NCBI RefSeq assembly: GCF_900104345.1
Contig: NZ_FNJN01000002.1
Location: 124,001 to 188,000, forward strand
Direction of reading: 5' to 3'
Source of the DNA: Microbacterium testaceum StLB037
GTDB lineage: Bacteria; Actinomycetota; Actinomycetes; Actinomycetales; Microbacteriaceae
Length of the DNA: 64,000 nucleotides
Numbering within the stretch: the first letter of the stretch is position 1; every line of letters begins with the position of its first letter. The position numbers were made by a program, and so were the translations under genes. This document shows, in pieces, positions 51,869 through 60,393 of the stretch. The notes beneath the pieces were generated by a model. It was not told the origin of the DNA. It searched no databases and was given only the letters and a program-made list of their open reading frames with translations.

Positions 51869-52735
51869 GTGACCGCTTCCGCACGCCTGCGCCGCGCCGC
51901 CGCCCTGACCGCCGTGGCCGCCGCCACGCTCGTCACGCTGACGGCCTGCGCCTTCGCCCCCACCGGATCCGACGCCGGTTCCGCCCCCGCCACCGAGGGC
52001 GCCCTGCAGACCGTCGCCGCCGGCAAGCTCACGATCGCCACCGGGGAGCCCGCGTTCTCGCCCTGGGTCGAGAACGACGACCCCGCCTCGTGCCAGGGCT
52101 TCGAGGCGGCCGTCTCGTGCGCCGTCGCCGAGAAGCTCGGCTTCACGAAGGACGACATCGTCTGGGTGCGCTCCAACTTCGACAGCGCGATCGCCCCGGG
52201 CCCGAAGGACTGGGACATGAACGTCCAGCAGTTCTCGATCACCGACCAGCGCAAGCAGGCCGTCGACTTCTCGTCGCCGTACTACACGACCACCCAGGCG
52301 ATCGTCACGACGGGCACCTCGCCCGCCGCCTCGGCCACGACCGTCGCCGAGCTGAAGAACATCCCCGTGGGCGTCATGAGCGCCACGACCAGCTACCAAG
52401 TCGCCCAGGACCAGCTGGGCACGGCCAACCTCAGCGTCTTCAACTCCAACGACGACGCCGTCGCCGCTCTCCAGTCGGGCCAGGTCGATGCGATCGTCGT
52501 CGACCTGCCGACCGCGTTCTACCTCGCCGGGGCCGTGCTCGACAACGGCAAGGTCGTGGGCCAGCTGCCCGACTCCTCCGCCGGTGGCGACGAGCTCGCC
52601 TACGTCCTGCCCAAGGGCTCGGCCCTGACCACCCCCGTCAGCGACGCGGTCGACGCCCTGAAGGCCGACGGCACCCTCGACCAGCTGCAGCAGGAGTGGC
52701 TCGGTGGCACGGCCGCCGCGCCCGTGCTGAAGTAA
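51869..52735 (+). CDS. Amino-acid-type ABC substrate-binding lipoprotein
   Basis: 288 residues. Lipoprotein signal RLRRAAALTAVAAATLVTL then TAC (Cys27). Family-3 receptor features: KLTIATGEPAFSPWVENDDP, GFEAAVSCAVAEKLGF, VRSNFDSAIAPGPKDWDMNV, FSITDQRKQAVDFSSPYYTT. GTG 51869 has GAGGAG at good spacing. TACGCT near 51811-51816 is a candidate -10. First gene of a three-gene importer for a polar amino acid or similar. Confidence 0.93.
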   Translation: MTASARLRRAAALTAVAAATLVTLTACAFAPTGSDAGSAPATEGALQTVAAGKLTIATGEPAFSPWVENDDPASCQGFEAAVSCAVAEKLGFTKDDIVWVRSNFDSAIAPGPKDWDMNVQQFSITDQRKQAVDFSSPYYTTTQAIVTTGTSPAASATTVAELKNIPVGVMSATTSYQVAQDQLGTANLSVFNSNDDAVAALQSGQVDAIVVDLPTAFYLAGAVLDNGKVVGQLPDSSAGGDELAYVLPKGSALTTPVSDAVDALKADGTLDQLQQEWLGGTAAAPVLK

Positions 52736-52739
52736 CTCC

Positions 52740-53606
52740 GTGGCATCCACGTCTTCCGACACCGCGTGGCGCCCGAGCGAGCTCGAGCTCGGTCGGCGCG
52801 CCACGCGGCGTCAGCAGTCGACGAAGTCGGTGCTGATCGCGCTGGTCAGCTCGGTCGTCTTCGTCGTGGTCGTCGGCTGGGCGATCCTCTCGAGCCCCGG
52901 CTGGGAAGACGTGCGCCGCAGCTTCTTCGACCTCGACATCGCGGTCAAGAGCTTCCCCTCGATCCTCGCGGGGCTGTGGGTCAACATTCAGGTGCTCATC
53001 GTCGCCGCGCTCGCCGTGGCGGTGCTCGGCACGACCCTCGCGGTCATGCGCTCGCTGCGGGGGCCGGTGTTCTTTCCCCTGCGCGCCCTGGCCACGATCT
53101 ACACCGACCTGTTCCGCGGCATCCCTTTGCTGATCGTGCTGTACCTGGTGGGCTTCGGCCTGCCGGCGCTCGGGATCTTCGGGCGCGTGCCGGTCGTGCT
53201 GTGGGGGACCATCGCGATCGTGCTGACGTACTCGGCGTACATCGCCGAGGTGCTGCGCGCGGGCATGGAGGCCGTGCACCCCTCGCAGCGCGTCGCCGCC
53301 CGATCGATGGGGCTGACCCACGGGCAGACGCTGCGGATCGTCGTGATCCCGCAGGGCGTGCGCAAGGTCGTGCCAGCGCTCATGAACGACTTCGTGTCGA
53401 TGCAGAAAGACGTCGGGCTGATCTCGGTGCTCGGAGCGGTGGATGCCGTCCGCGCGGCGCAGATCGCCGCGGCCGAGTACTACAACTTCACGCCGTACAT
53501 CGTGGCGGCGTTGCTGTTCGTGGCGATGGCGCTGCCGATGATCCGCCTCACCGATTACGTCTCGGCGCGGTTGGCCAAGCGCGAGCAGATGGGCGGGATC
53601 GTATGA
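52740..53606 (+). CDS. Amino-acid-type ABC permease
   Basis: 288 residues, five or six membrane segments. FPSILAGLWVNIQVLIVAAL and YTDLFRGIPLLIVLYLVGF are typical of the His/Glu permease family. The EAA loop is YIAEVLRAGMEAVHPSQRVA then ARSMGLTHGQTLRIVVIPQG. GTG 52740 is 4 bases after the receptor stop. ATGA overlap with the ATPase gene. Confidence 0.94.
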   Translation: MASTSSDTAWRPSELELGRRATRRQQSTKSVLIALVSSVVFVVVVGWAILSSPGWEDVRRSFFDLDIAVKSFPSILAGLWVNIQVLIVAALAVAVLGTTLAVMRSLRGPVFFPLRALATIYTDLFRGIPLLIVLYLVGFGLPALGIFGRVPVVLWGTIAIVLTYSAYIAEVLRAGMEAVHPSQRVAARSMGLTHGQTLRIVVIPQGVRKVVPALMNDFVSMQKDVGLISVLGAVDAVRAAQIAAAEYYNFTPYIVAALLFVAMALPMIRLTDYVSARLAKREQMGGIV

Positions 53607-54346
53607 GCGTGCTCGACGTCCGCGCGGTGCGGAAGGCCTTCGGCGACCACGTCGTACTCGACGGCATCGACCTCGACATCGCGAAGCACGAGGTGGTCGT
53701 GCTGATCGGTGCCTCGGGCTCGGGCAAGTCGACCCTGCTGCGCACCATCAACCTCATCGAGCGCGTCGACGACGGCCAGATCCTGCTGAACGGCGACGAT
53801 CTGACCGACCCGACCATCGATCAGGATTCCGCCCGGTCGCGCATCGGCGTGGTGTTCCAGCATTTCAACCTCTTTCCGCACCTGCGCGTGATCGACAACG
53901 TCACGCTGGCTGCGCGCAAAGTGCACGGGATGCCGAAGGCCGAGGCCTACGCCCGCGGCACCGAACTGCTCGAGCAGCTGGGTCTCGGTGCGAAGGCACG
54001 CGAGTTCCCCGACCGGCTGTCGGGCGGTCAGCAGCAGCGCGTCGCGATCGTGCGCGCCGTGATGACCGACCCCGAGCTGCTGCTGCTCGACGAGATCACC
54101 TCGGCCCTCGACCCCCAGCTGGTGGGCGAGGTGCTCGACCTGGTGCGGGTGCTGCGCGACCGCGGGTCGACCATGCTCATGGCCACGCACGAGATGTCGT
54201 TCGCGCGCGAGGTGGCCGACCGCATCGTGTTCATGAAGGGCGGCAAGATCGTCGAGCAGGGCACGCCCGCGCAGATCTTCGACGCCCCGCAGCAGCCCGA
54301 GACGATCGCGTTCCTCGAGCGCGAGAGGCGCGGCGGGGCGCTGTAA
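53603..54346 (+). CDS. Amino-acid-type ABC ATP-binding protein
   Basis: 247 residues. Walker A IGASGSGKSTLLRTINLIE, Q-loop VFQHFNLFPHL, signature LSGGQQQRVAIVRAV, Walker B LLLLDEITSALDPQLVGEV and switch MATHEMSFARE, closely matching GlnQ/HisP. DEITSALD has Ile where DEPTSALD is usual. Completes the importer; repeats and a terminator follow. Confidence 0.95.
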   Translation: MSVLDVRAVRKAFGDHVVLDGIDLDIAKHEVVVLIGASGSGKSTLLRTINLIERVDDGQILLNGDDLTDPTIDQDSARSRIGVVFQHFNLFPHLRVIDNVTLAARKVHGMPKAEAYARGTELLEQLGLGAKAREFPDRLSGGQQQRVAIVRAVMTDPELLLLDEITSALDPQLVGEVLDLVRVLRDRGSTMLMATHEMSFAREVADRIVFMKGGKIVEQGTPAQIFDAPQQPETIAFLERERRGGAL

Positions 54347-54387
54347 CCCGACGGGGTCGCGGCGCGCGGGTGCGGTGGCTCGGCGTG

Positions 54388-54450
54388 TGGGGCGGGTTTC
54401 GTATTTCGGGGCGCGAATTGCACGCCCCAAAGTGCAAAGTTCGCCCCAAA
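54388..54450. repeat. Dispersed GGGGCG repeat, copy 2
   Basis: TGGGGCGGGTTTCGTATTTC then GGGGCGCGAATTGCACGCCCC and an AGTTCGCCCC end. Same plan as copy 1. Its upstream flank GGTGGCTCGGCG is also shared with copy 3. Confidence 0.7.
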
Positions 54451-54538
54451 CGCCGGCGCAGGCCGGTGCGGTGGCCCTGCGCGCGGTGACGGAGCGCAAG
54501 TGCCGGGGTCGCCGCGCGGCGCGCGGTGGCTCGGCGTT

Positions 54539-54601
54539 TGGGGCGCGTCTTGCGCTTCGGGGCGAGATTCGCGCGCCCCGAACGGCGAGATCCGCCCCGA
54601 A
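54539..54601. repeat. Dispersed GGGGCG repeat, copy 3
   Basis: 151 bp from copy 2 with the same order of blocks and the same 12-base upstream flank. The stretch 54347-54735 contains no gene; it is made of copies 2 and 3 and the hairpin at 54671. Confidence 0.7.
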
Positions 54602-54670
54602 CCCCGCGTAGGGCGACGCTCGCATTGATTCGGGTCGGCCGCCGTCCGCGAGTCACGTCCGGGCACGCCG

Positions 54671-54711
54671 CGACACCGGATGCCGGCCCGAGGGCGTGGC
54701 ATCCGGTGTCG
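54671..54711. terminator. Terminator-like hairpin
   Basis: CGACACCGGATGCC / GGCATCCGGTGTCG, 14-bp perfect stem, loop GGCCCGAGGGCGT, tail CGTTCTGT. Shares loop and tail with 19081-19114. Lies between convergent genes. Confidence 0.75.
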
Positions 54712-54735
54712 CGTTCTGTGGGCGAACGCTCCGGG

Positions 54736-56493
54736 TCAGGCGACCGAGCGGCGGCGACGCAGCAGCAGACCGGCTCCGAGGAGCAGGGTCAGCAGACCGG
54801 CGATGCCGAGACCGGCGGCCATCGAGCCGTCGGTGCCCGTCACGGCGAGGGTGCCGCGGGTGGTGCCCATGCCGGTGGCGGCCACGGAGCCGACCGACGC
54901 GACCTTACCGGTCACGGCGGGGGCGCCGTTGGTGCCGTTGGTGCCGTTCGTTCCGTTCGTTCCCGGGGTGCCGGGGGTGCCGGGGGTCCCGGGGGTGCCA
55001 GGCGTTCCGGGCGTTCCCGGGGTACCGGGGGTGCCGGGCGTTCCGGGGGTGCCGGGCGTTCCGGGCGTTCCGGGGGTGCCAGGCGTTCCGGGGGTACCGG
55101 GGGTGCCGGGCGTTCCGGGGGTGCCGGGCGTTCCGGTGGTCGAGCCGGTGGTGGTGCTGTCACCGATCACCGAGACCGCGTTGCCCCCGATGGTGACGGG
55201 GATGTTGATCGGCAGACCGATGATGTTGCCGCCGCCGATGCTGCCCGTGCCGTCGGTGCTGGAACCGCCGGTCGAGCCGGTGGTGCCGCCGGTGGTGGTG
55301 GCGTTCTCGGAGGTGCTGTCGCCGACACCCGAGACGGCGTTGCCGCCGATGGTGACGGGGGCGTTGATCGGCAGGCCGATCACGTTGCCGCCGAGGATGC
55401 CGTCGGTTCCGTCGGTGACGGTGGTGCCGGTTCCGCCGGTGGTGGAGCCGCCGGTGGTGGTGGCGCCGTCGGTGACGCTGTCGCCGATGCCCGAGACGGC
55501 GTTGCCGCCGATGGTGACGGGGATGCCGACCGGGAGGCCGATCACGTTGCCGCCGAGGATGCCGTCGGTTCCGTCGGTGACGGTGGTGCCGGTTCCGCCG
55601 GTAGTGGAGCCGCCGGTGGTGGTGGCGCCGTCGGTGACGCTGTCGCCGATGCCCGAGACGGCGTTGCCGCCGACCGTGATGGGCACGCCCACCGGGAGTC
55701 CGACGACGTTGCCGCCGAGGATGCCGTCGGTGCCGTCAGTCACGGTGCCGCCGGTCGAGCCGGTGCCGCCCGTGGTGCCGCCGGTGGTGTCGGCGTCGTT
55801 CGAGACGCTGTCACCGATCACCGACACGGCGTTGCCGCCGATGGTGACGGGCAGGCCGACCGGGGCGTCGACGACGTTGCCGCCGCCGATGCCGTCGGTG
55901 CCGTCGGTGACGGTGCTGCCGCCGGTCGAGCCGGAGGTGCTGCCGCCGGTGGTTGCGGCGTTGTCGGTGCTGCTGTCGCCGATCACCGAGACCGCGTTGC
56001 CGCCGATGGTGACCGGAGCCTCGACCGAGATGACGCCCTGGTTGCCGCCGGCGACGCTGTCGCTGCCGTCGGTGCTGCTGTCAGCCGCGGGGGCCGCGGC
56101 CTCGGGTGCGGGCGCCGAGGTGTCGGCATCCGTGCTCTGGCTGTCTCCGATGACCGAGACGGCGTTGCCGCCGACCGTCACGGGGACGTTGACCGACACG
56201 AGGCCCTGGTTCCCCGAGCCCACGCCGTCGCTGCCGTCGGTGATGGTGACGGGTGCGGGTGCGGGGGCTGCGGGGGCCGAGGTGTCGGCGCCGTCGCTGG
56301 TGCTGTCTCCGAGCACCGAGACGGCGTTGCCGCCGACGGTGACCGGGAGGTTCACCGAGACACCGACCTGGTCGCCCGAGAGCAGACCGTCGACGCCTGA
56401 GGTGTCTGCGGCATTGGCGATGCCGGCTCCGAGGACGGCGAGGCCGCCTCCGACGAGCGTGCCCAGAAGGACACGCGAGTAGATCTTGCGCAT
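54736..56493 (-). CDS. Sortase-anchored chaplin-like repeat protein with collagen-like stalk
   Basis: 585 residues. A signal peptide ([20 protein letters not shown], cleavage after IANA) leads to eight units of about 25 residues with the chaplin pattern [21 protein letters not shown], separated by Thr/Gly/Ser linkers. The chaplin Cys pair is absent. Next come about 19 GTP and four GTN triplets, a collagen-like stalk. The C-terminus has LAVTG at about residue 549, a hydrophobic helix and RRRRSVA, a cell-wall sorting signal of the LAxTG type used by class E sortases. ATG 56493 follows AGGAGAAAC. Likely a cell-surface adhesive or amyloid-forming filament protein. No sortase is in the window. Confidence 0.85.
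   Translation of the reverse strand: MRKIYSRVLLGTLVGGGLAVLGAGIANAADTSGVDGLLSGDQVGVSVNLPVTVGGNAVSVLGDSTSDGADTSAPAAPAPAPVTITDGSDGVGSGNQGLVSVNVPVTVGGNAVSVIGDSQSTDADTSAPAPEAAAPAADSSTDGSDSVAGGNQGVISVEAPVTIGGNAVSVIGDSSTDNAATTGGSTSGSTGGSTVTDGTDGIGGGNVVDAPVGLPVTIGGNAVSVIGDSVSNDADTTGGTTGGTGSTGGTVTDGTDGILGGNVVGLPVGVPITVGGNAVSGIGDSVTDGATTTGGSTTGGTGTTVTDGTDGILGGNVIGLPVGIPVTIGGNAVSGIGDSVTDGATTTGGSTTGGTGTTVTDGTDGILGGNVIGLPINAPVTIGGNAVSGVGDSTSENATTTGGTTGSTGGSSTDGTGSIGGGNIIGLPINIPVTIGGNAVSVIGDSTTTGSTTGTPGTPGTPGTPGTPGTPGTPGTPGTPGTPGTPGTPGTPGTPGTPGTPGTPGTPGTPGTNGTNGTNGTNGAPAVTGKVASVGSVAATGMGTTRGTLAVTGTDGSMAAGLGIAGLLTLLLGAGLLLRRRRSVA
54961..55137 (-). repeat. 9-bp tandem repeat encoding (Gly-Thr-Pro)n
   Basis: About 19 copies of a 9-bp unit (plus-strand variants of CCGGGGGTG and CCGGGCGTT) inside the surface-protein gene. 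Repeat number probably varies between strains by slippage. Confidence 0.85.
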
Positions 56494-56571
56494 GAGAGTT
56501 TCTCCTGTAGATGAATGAGGGTGCGCGAAAGCGCGGGGTCGTCTGCCGTGCGATGCACGGTGCGACCGTCC

Positions 56572-57636
56572 TCAGTCAGGAGAGACGTCGGTGCCGAAGA
56601 CCGGGGTGCCGGGCAGGTCGTCGTCGACGACGTTCCGGCGGTCGAGAAGAAGCGAAGCGGTGAAGAGCTTGGCGCTGTCGGCGGTGGCGGCGCCCATGCC
56701 GCCCGAGCCGGAGTTTCCGGATGCCGACGAGCTGGTGCCCGTGCTGGCGCCGAAGGTCGTGAGGGGTTCGTCGGATCCCCGCGGCCCGGAGGGGGCGCTC
56801 TGCGCACCGGCGACGGCGGCAGAGACCTCGCCCGTCGAGGTGGCGCTGAAGACCGTCGCCGCCCCGCTCGAGGGGGCCGTGCGGGACGACGACGGAACGA
56901 GGGAGGGATCCGTCGAGAGGATGCCGGTGACGACCGCCGTGGCATCGCTCACGGCCGCTGCCGAGAAGATCTCGGCGGGCACGATGTCGATGATCGGGGT
57001 GGTGATGTCGCCACCGGGAACCGTCGGGACGCCCGGAATCGTGGGGATGACGGGGGAGATCGGGGGGAGGGTGCCGACGATGACGGGCAGGGCCGCGTCG
57101 ACGGCGTCGGTGACGCCCGAAATGAGGTCTCCGAGGCCGATCGAGCTGACCACGTCGCCCACGACGGGGACCGTCTGAACGGTGTCGACCACGGGGGCGA
57201 CGACCTCGCCCACGACCCCCGAGCCGGCGACGTCGGTGACGACGTCTCCGACCGTGTCGACCGTGCTGCCGACGGTGGAATCGGCGGTGTCGACGACCTC
57301 GGACACCGTGTTCGTAACGGTGTCGGTGGTGGTCGTCACGGCATCGGCGACGGGGGCGGGTGCGACCTCGGTGACGACCTGCGTCACGGGAGCGACCGTC
57401 TCGGTGACGTGCTCGACCGTGGGCGAGACGACCGTTCCGACGACCTCGTCGACCGTGTCGGTGACCTGGTTCACGGTGGAGCCGATGGTGCCGAGCAGCC
57501 CGCCCGAGCCGTCGTCCGCAGAGGCGGGAGAGGCCGAGAGAGCGACGGAGAGAGCTGCTGCTCCGAGGGCGGTGGACACGCCGACGAGGAGCATCCGCAG
57601 CATGTGCGGTGCCCCCCGACCGGACGCGTTCTCCAT
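56572..57636 (-). CDS. Secreted low-complexity protein
   Basis: 354 residues. Signal peptide around RMLLVGVSTALGAAALSVAL with cleavage after ASPASA. Residues 45-190 are a Val/Thr/Asp-rich heptad-like repeat (TVNQVTDTVDEVVGTVV, VTETVAPVTQVVTEV). A Pro-rich segment follows (PPISPVIPTIPGVPTVPGG), then a Ser/Ala-rich tail. No sorting signal or membrane anchor. It lies 78 bases upstream of the chaplin-like gene on the same strand and has a similar Val-rich flavour, so both probably act at the cell surface. I do not recognise the family. Confidence 0.75.
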   Translation of the reverse strand: MENASGRGAPHMLRMLLVGVSTALGAAALSVALSASPASADDGSGGLLGTIGSTVNQVTDTVDEVVGTVVSPTVEHVTETVAPVTQVVTEVAPAPVADAVTTTTDTVTNTVSEVVDTADSTVGSTVDTVGDVVTDVAGSGVVGEVVAPVVDTVQTVPVVGDVVSSIGLGDLISGVTDAVDAALPVIVGTLPPISPVIPTIPGVPTVPGGDITTPIIDIVPAEIFSAAAVSDATAVVTGILSTDPSLVPSSSRTAPSSGAATVFSATSTGEVSAAVAGAQSAPSGPRGSDEPLTTFGASTGTSSSASGNSGSGGMGAATADSAKLFTASLLLDRRNVVDDDLPGTPVFGTDVSPD

Positions 57637-58228
57637 GATTCGCCCCCCAAAGGTGAATCTCCGAAACCTGTGGGCGGCGACGTTACGCCCGGATTCACCC
57701 GGGCGGAAGAGGTCGGGTGAAATCTAAGTAGTTGGAGGGTGACGAGCGGGTGAAAGGCGACACGCCGGAGGGTGAAGAAAAATTTGACACGGAGGGCTCC
57801 GGGTCGGTAGGCGATCGGCGAGTTATCCCCCGAGTTGTACACATGTGAATGCTCCTAGCAGGAACCTTCAACGTTCACTTCACACGGGATTTCCCCAGGA
57901 AAACTGTGGACAAATAAAGCCCAGATCAGCAGCGCATACACGCCCGATATTCGTCTCCATCCACGGAGTTCTCCACAGCACTTGTGCACAGACCTGGCGG
58001 CGTTTCCCGCAGTCTCTCCACAGAGTTATCCACAGGGTCATTTGCGTGTGGAGGAAGCGGTATCTAGCGTGGGTGCAGCCCCTCGGGCAGCTGGATGGCG
58101 TTGCCGCGCGCGTCGATGTCGGACGTCGGTGATTTCATGCTGCCGAGGCCGCCCCGAGCCCCGTTTCCGCGTCGTTCTGCACGCGCGCGAGGCCCGGCCG
58201 GGGGTGCCCGAGAACCGAAGGAGAGCCC
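57637..58228. other. Long intergenic region between secreted-protein gene and dnaB
   Basis: 592 bases without a gene, AT-richer than its surroundings in 57720-58050. Contains a CGCCCGG-ATTCAC-CCGGGCG hairpin at 57686-57705 in the leader of the secreted-protein gene, and the DnaA-box cluster listed next. GAAGGAGAGCCC precedes the dnaB start. Confidence 0.75.
57823..58034. promoter_or_regulatory. DnaA-box cluster
   Basis: Perfect TTATCCACA at 58026-58034 and perfect TTGTCCACA (as TGTGGACAA) at 57905-57913, the E. coli and actinobacterial consensus boxes. One-mismatch boxes: TTGTACACA 57835-57843, TTCTCCACA 57969-57977, TTGTGCACA 57982-57990. Two-mismatch: TTATCCCCC 57823-57831 and CTCTCCACA 58014-58022. 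Seven boxes in about 210 bases, next to an AT-rich stretch. May be an origin segment or a DnaA-controlled promoter for dnaB. Confidence 0.7.
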
Positions 58229-59596
58229 GTGTCGATCGCCGATATCGCCGAAGAACGTCTCGGAAAGGCGCCGCGCCCCGAGCGCACGCCCCCGCACGAC
58301 ATGCTCGCCGAGCAGAGCGCTCTGGGCGGCATGCTGCTGTCGAAGGACGCCGTGGCCGATGTCATCGAGTCGCTCCGCGGACCCGACTTCTACGTGCCGA
58401 AGCACGAGCTGATCTTCGAGGCCATCCTCACCCTCTACTCGCACGGCGAGCCGACCGACGTCGTCGCCGTCACCGACGAGCTGATCAAGACGGGCGAGTT
58501 GCAGCGCGCCGGGGGAGCGGACTACCTCCACACGCTCACCTCGATCGTGCCGACCGCCGCCAACGCCGGCTACTACGCCTCGATCGTCGCCGAGCGCGCG
58601 ATGCTGAGGCGCCTGGTCGAGGCCGGCACGCGCATCGTGCAGATGGGCTACGCCGGCGAGGGCGACCCGGTCGAGCTCGTCAACAGCGCCCAGGCCGAGA
58701 TCTACAACGTCTCGGGCGATGACAGCGCCGAGGACTACATCCCCCTGACGACGGCGGTGGATGCCGCGGTTGAAGAGATCGAGGCCGCTCGCGGCCGCGA
58801 CGGGTCGATGACGGGCATTCCCACCGGCTTCGCCGGTCTCGACCAGCTGACCAACGGTCTGCACCCGGGCCAGATGATCGTGCTCGCCGCGCGCCCCGCC
58901 ATGGGTAAGTCGACACTCGCGCTCGACTTCGCCCGCGCCGCCGCGATCCGCGCCAACGCGCCCTGCATCTTCTTCTCGCTCGAAATGGGTCGCAGCGAGA
59001 TCGCCATGCGCCTGCTCAGCGCCGAGGGTCAGATCCCCCTGCAGAGCATGCGCAAGGGAACGCTCGACTCGCGCGACTGGACCACGGTGGCCTCCACCCG
59101 CGGCCGCATCAACGACGCGCCCCTCTACATCGACGACAGCCCCAACATGACGCTCGTCGAGATCCGCGCGAAGTGCCGTCGTCTCAAGCAGCGCGAGGGT
59201 CTGAAGATGGTCGTCATCGACTACCTGCAGCTGCTCACCAGCGGTAAGCGCGTCGAGTCGCGCCAGCAAGAGGTCAGTGAGTTCTCGCGTGCGCTCAAGC
59301 TGATGGCGAAGGAGCTGCAGGTTCCGGTCATCGCCCTGTCGCAGTTGAACCGTGGTGCCGAGCAGCGTGCCGACAAGAAGCCGGCGCTTTCCGACCTGCG
59401 TGAGTCGGGCTCCATCGAGCAGGACGCCGACATGGTGGTACTGCTGCACCGCGAGGCCGCGTACGAGAAGGACTCACCGCGCGCCGGCGAGGCCGACCTG
59501 ATCGTGGCGAAGCACCGTAACGGTCCGACCGACACGATCACGGTGGCGTTCCAGGGTCACTACTCGCGGTTCACGGACATGGCGCCGGGGATGTAA
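58229..59596 (+). CDS. dnaB: Replicative DNA helicase
   Basis: 455 residues, hexameric helicase that unwinds DNA at the fork. N-terminal domain: PPHDMLAEQSALGGMLLSKD (DnaG/DnaC contact region) and YSHGEPTDVVAVTDEL. RecA-like domain: Walker A LAARPAMGKSTLALDFARAA, FFSLEMGRSEIAMRLL, Walker B MVVIDYLQLL and DLRESGSIEQDADMVVLLHR. No intein is present. GTG 58229 follows GAAGGAGAGCCC. Preceded by a DnaA-box cluster. Ends 9 bases before the convergent DinB-like gene. Confidence 0.97.
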   Translation: MSIADIAEERLGKAPRPERTPPHDMLAEQSALGGMLLSKDAVADVIESLRGPDFYVPKHELIFEAILTLYSHGEPTDVVAVTDELIKTGELQRAGGADYLHTLTSIVPTAANAGYYASIVAERAMLRRLVEAGTRIVQMGYAGEGDPVELVNSAQAEIYNVSGDDSAEDYIPLTTAVDAAVEEIEAARGRDGSMTGIPTGFAGLDQLTNGLHPGQMIVLAARPAMGKSTLALDFARAAAIRANAPCIFFSLEMGRSEIAMRLLSAEGQIPLQSMRKGTLDSRDWTTVASTRGRINDAPLYIDDSPNMTLVEIRAKCRRLKQREGLKMVVIDYLQLLTSGKRVESRQQEVSEFSRALKLMAKELQVPVIALSQLNRGAEQRADKKPALSDLRESGSIEQDADMVVLLHREAAYEKDSPRAGEADLIVAKHRNGPTDTITVAFQGHYSRFTDMAPGM

Positions 59597-59605
59597 CTCC
59601 GAGGC

Positions 59606-60184
59606 TTACGGCTTCCAAAACCCCAGCGTGCACAGCAGCACGGTCTCGTCGTCGGCGCCCGCCGGCGGGTCGATGGCCGGCGGGAAGACGCCCCACTGAC
59701 GCCACTCGTCGGCGTGCGGGGTGACGTGTTCATTCATCCCCTCGATGAGCTCGGGGGAGAGGTGGAACGGGATGCCGAACTCCTTCGCGATCGACCACGC
59801 CTGGAAAGCGCGGTACGTCGCGAGGTGCGCGAAGCCCTCGTCGGCGGGGTAGTCCCCGTAGGTGAAGTGGAAGGTACCCGCGAACTCACCCGCGCGGACC
59901 GCGGCCGTGGCCTTGTCGTTGAGGGCGTCGTACGAGGCGATCGGATCGTCGCCCATCAGGTCGACATCGGCGAAGGGGTCGCCGTCGGCGGCCGCGCGTC
60001 CCGCGATCACGGCGGGAACCCAGGCTTCGTCGTAGGCGTGGCGCTCGAGGATGCCGAGCAGCGTCGGCGACTCGAGCTGACTCCACTCCTTCGGCACGGA
60101 TGCCGAGAAGTCATCCGGATCGAGCTGATCGACGACCTCGCGGAGCGCGGCGTCGGCGTGGAGGAACAGAGTGGCGGGGCTCAT
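59606..60184 (-). CDS. DinB-like / mycothiol-dependent maleylpyruvate isomerase-type protein
   Basis: 192 residues. Four-helix-bundle pattern with LHADAALREVVDQLDPDDFS, LLGILERHAYDEAWVPAVIA (His in helix 2), FAHLATYRAFQAWSIAKEFG and a C-terminal LLCTLGFWKP. Similar to the mycothiol/DinB superfamily (TIGR03086-like), which uses a His triad to bind metal. ATG 60184 is preceded by minus-strand TACCCT at 7 bases (leaderless), favoured over an ATG 30 bases earlier. Function not assigned. Confidence 0.75.
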   Translation of the reverse strand: MSPATLFLHADAALREVVDQLDPDDFSASVPKEWSQLESPTLLGILERHAYDEAWVPAVIAGRAAADGDPFADVDLMGDDPIASYDALNDKATAAVRAGEFAGTFHFTYGDYPADEGFAHLATYRAFQAWSIAKEFGIPFHLSPELIEGMNEHVTPHADEWRQWGVFPPAIDPPAGADDETVLLCTLGFWKP

Positions 60185-60191
60185 GGTGGGG

Positions 60192-60197
60192 AGGGTA
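60192..60197 (-). promoter_or_regulatory. -10 box for a leaderless transcript
   Basis: Minus-strand TACCCT, 7 bases before ATG 60184. Confidence 0.45.
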
Positions 60198-60393
60198 CTC
60201 CGGGGTGACGACATGGGCTAGGCCAAGCCAGGACCGTCGCACGTCGGCGCCGGAGTCGACGACCTGCGCCAGTGCAGGCGTGAGTGGGCGCGAGCGAGCA
60301 AGATAGAGAGGGTTGCGTCCCGAAGCGCGTGCTCCCGAGTCATTCAGGCTCCGAGACCGCGGCTGATTCACAACGGGCGCTGGGGGGAATGTC

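Noticed and set aside
54961..55137. CRISPR-like regular repeat
   Set aside because: The 9-bp units are contiguous, without spacers, and encode Gly-Thr-Pro in frame within a surface protein.
57640..57790. Possible c-di-AMP riboswitch in the leader of the secreted-protein gene
   Set aside because: A GGGTGAATCCGGG element is present on the minus strand, but it is explained by a 7-bp hairpin and the other conserved blocks of the ydaO core are not visible in the short leader.
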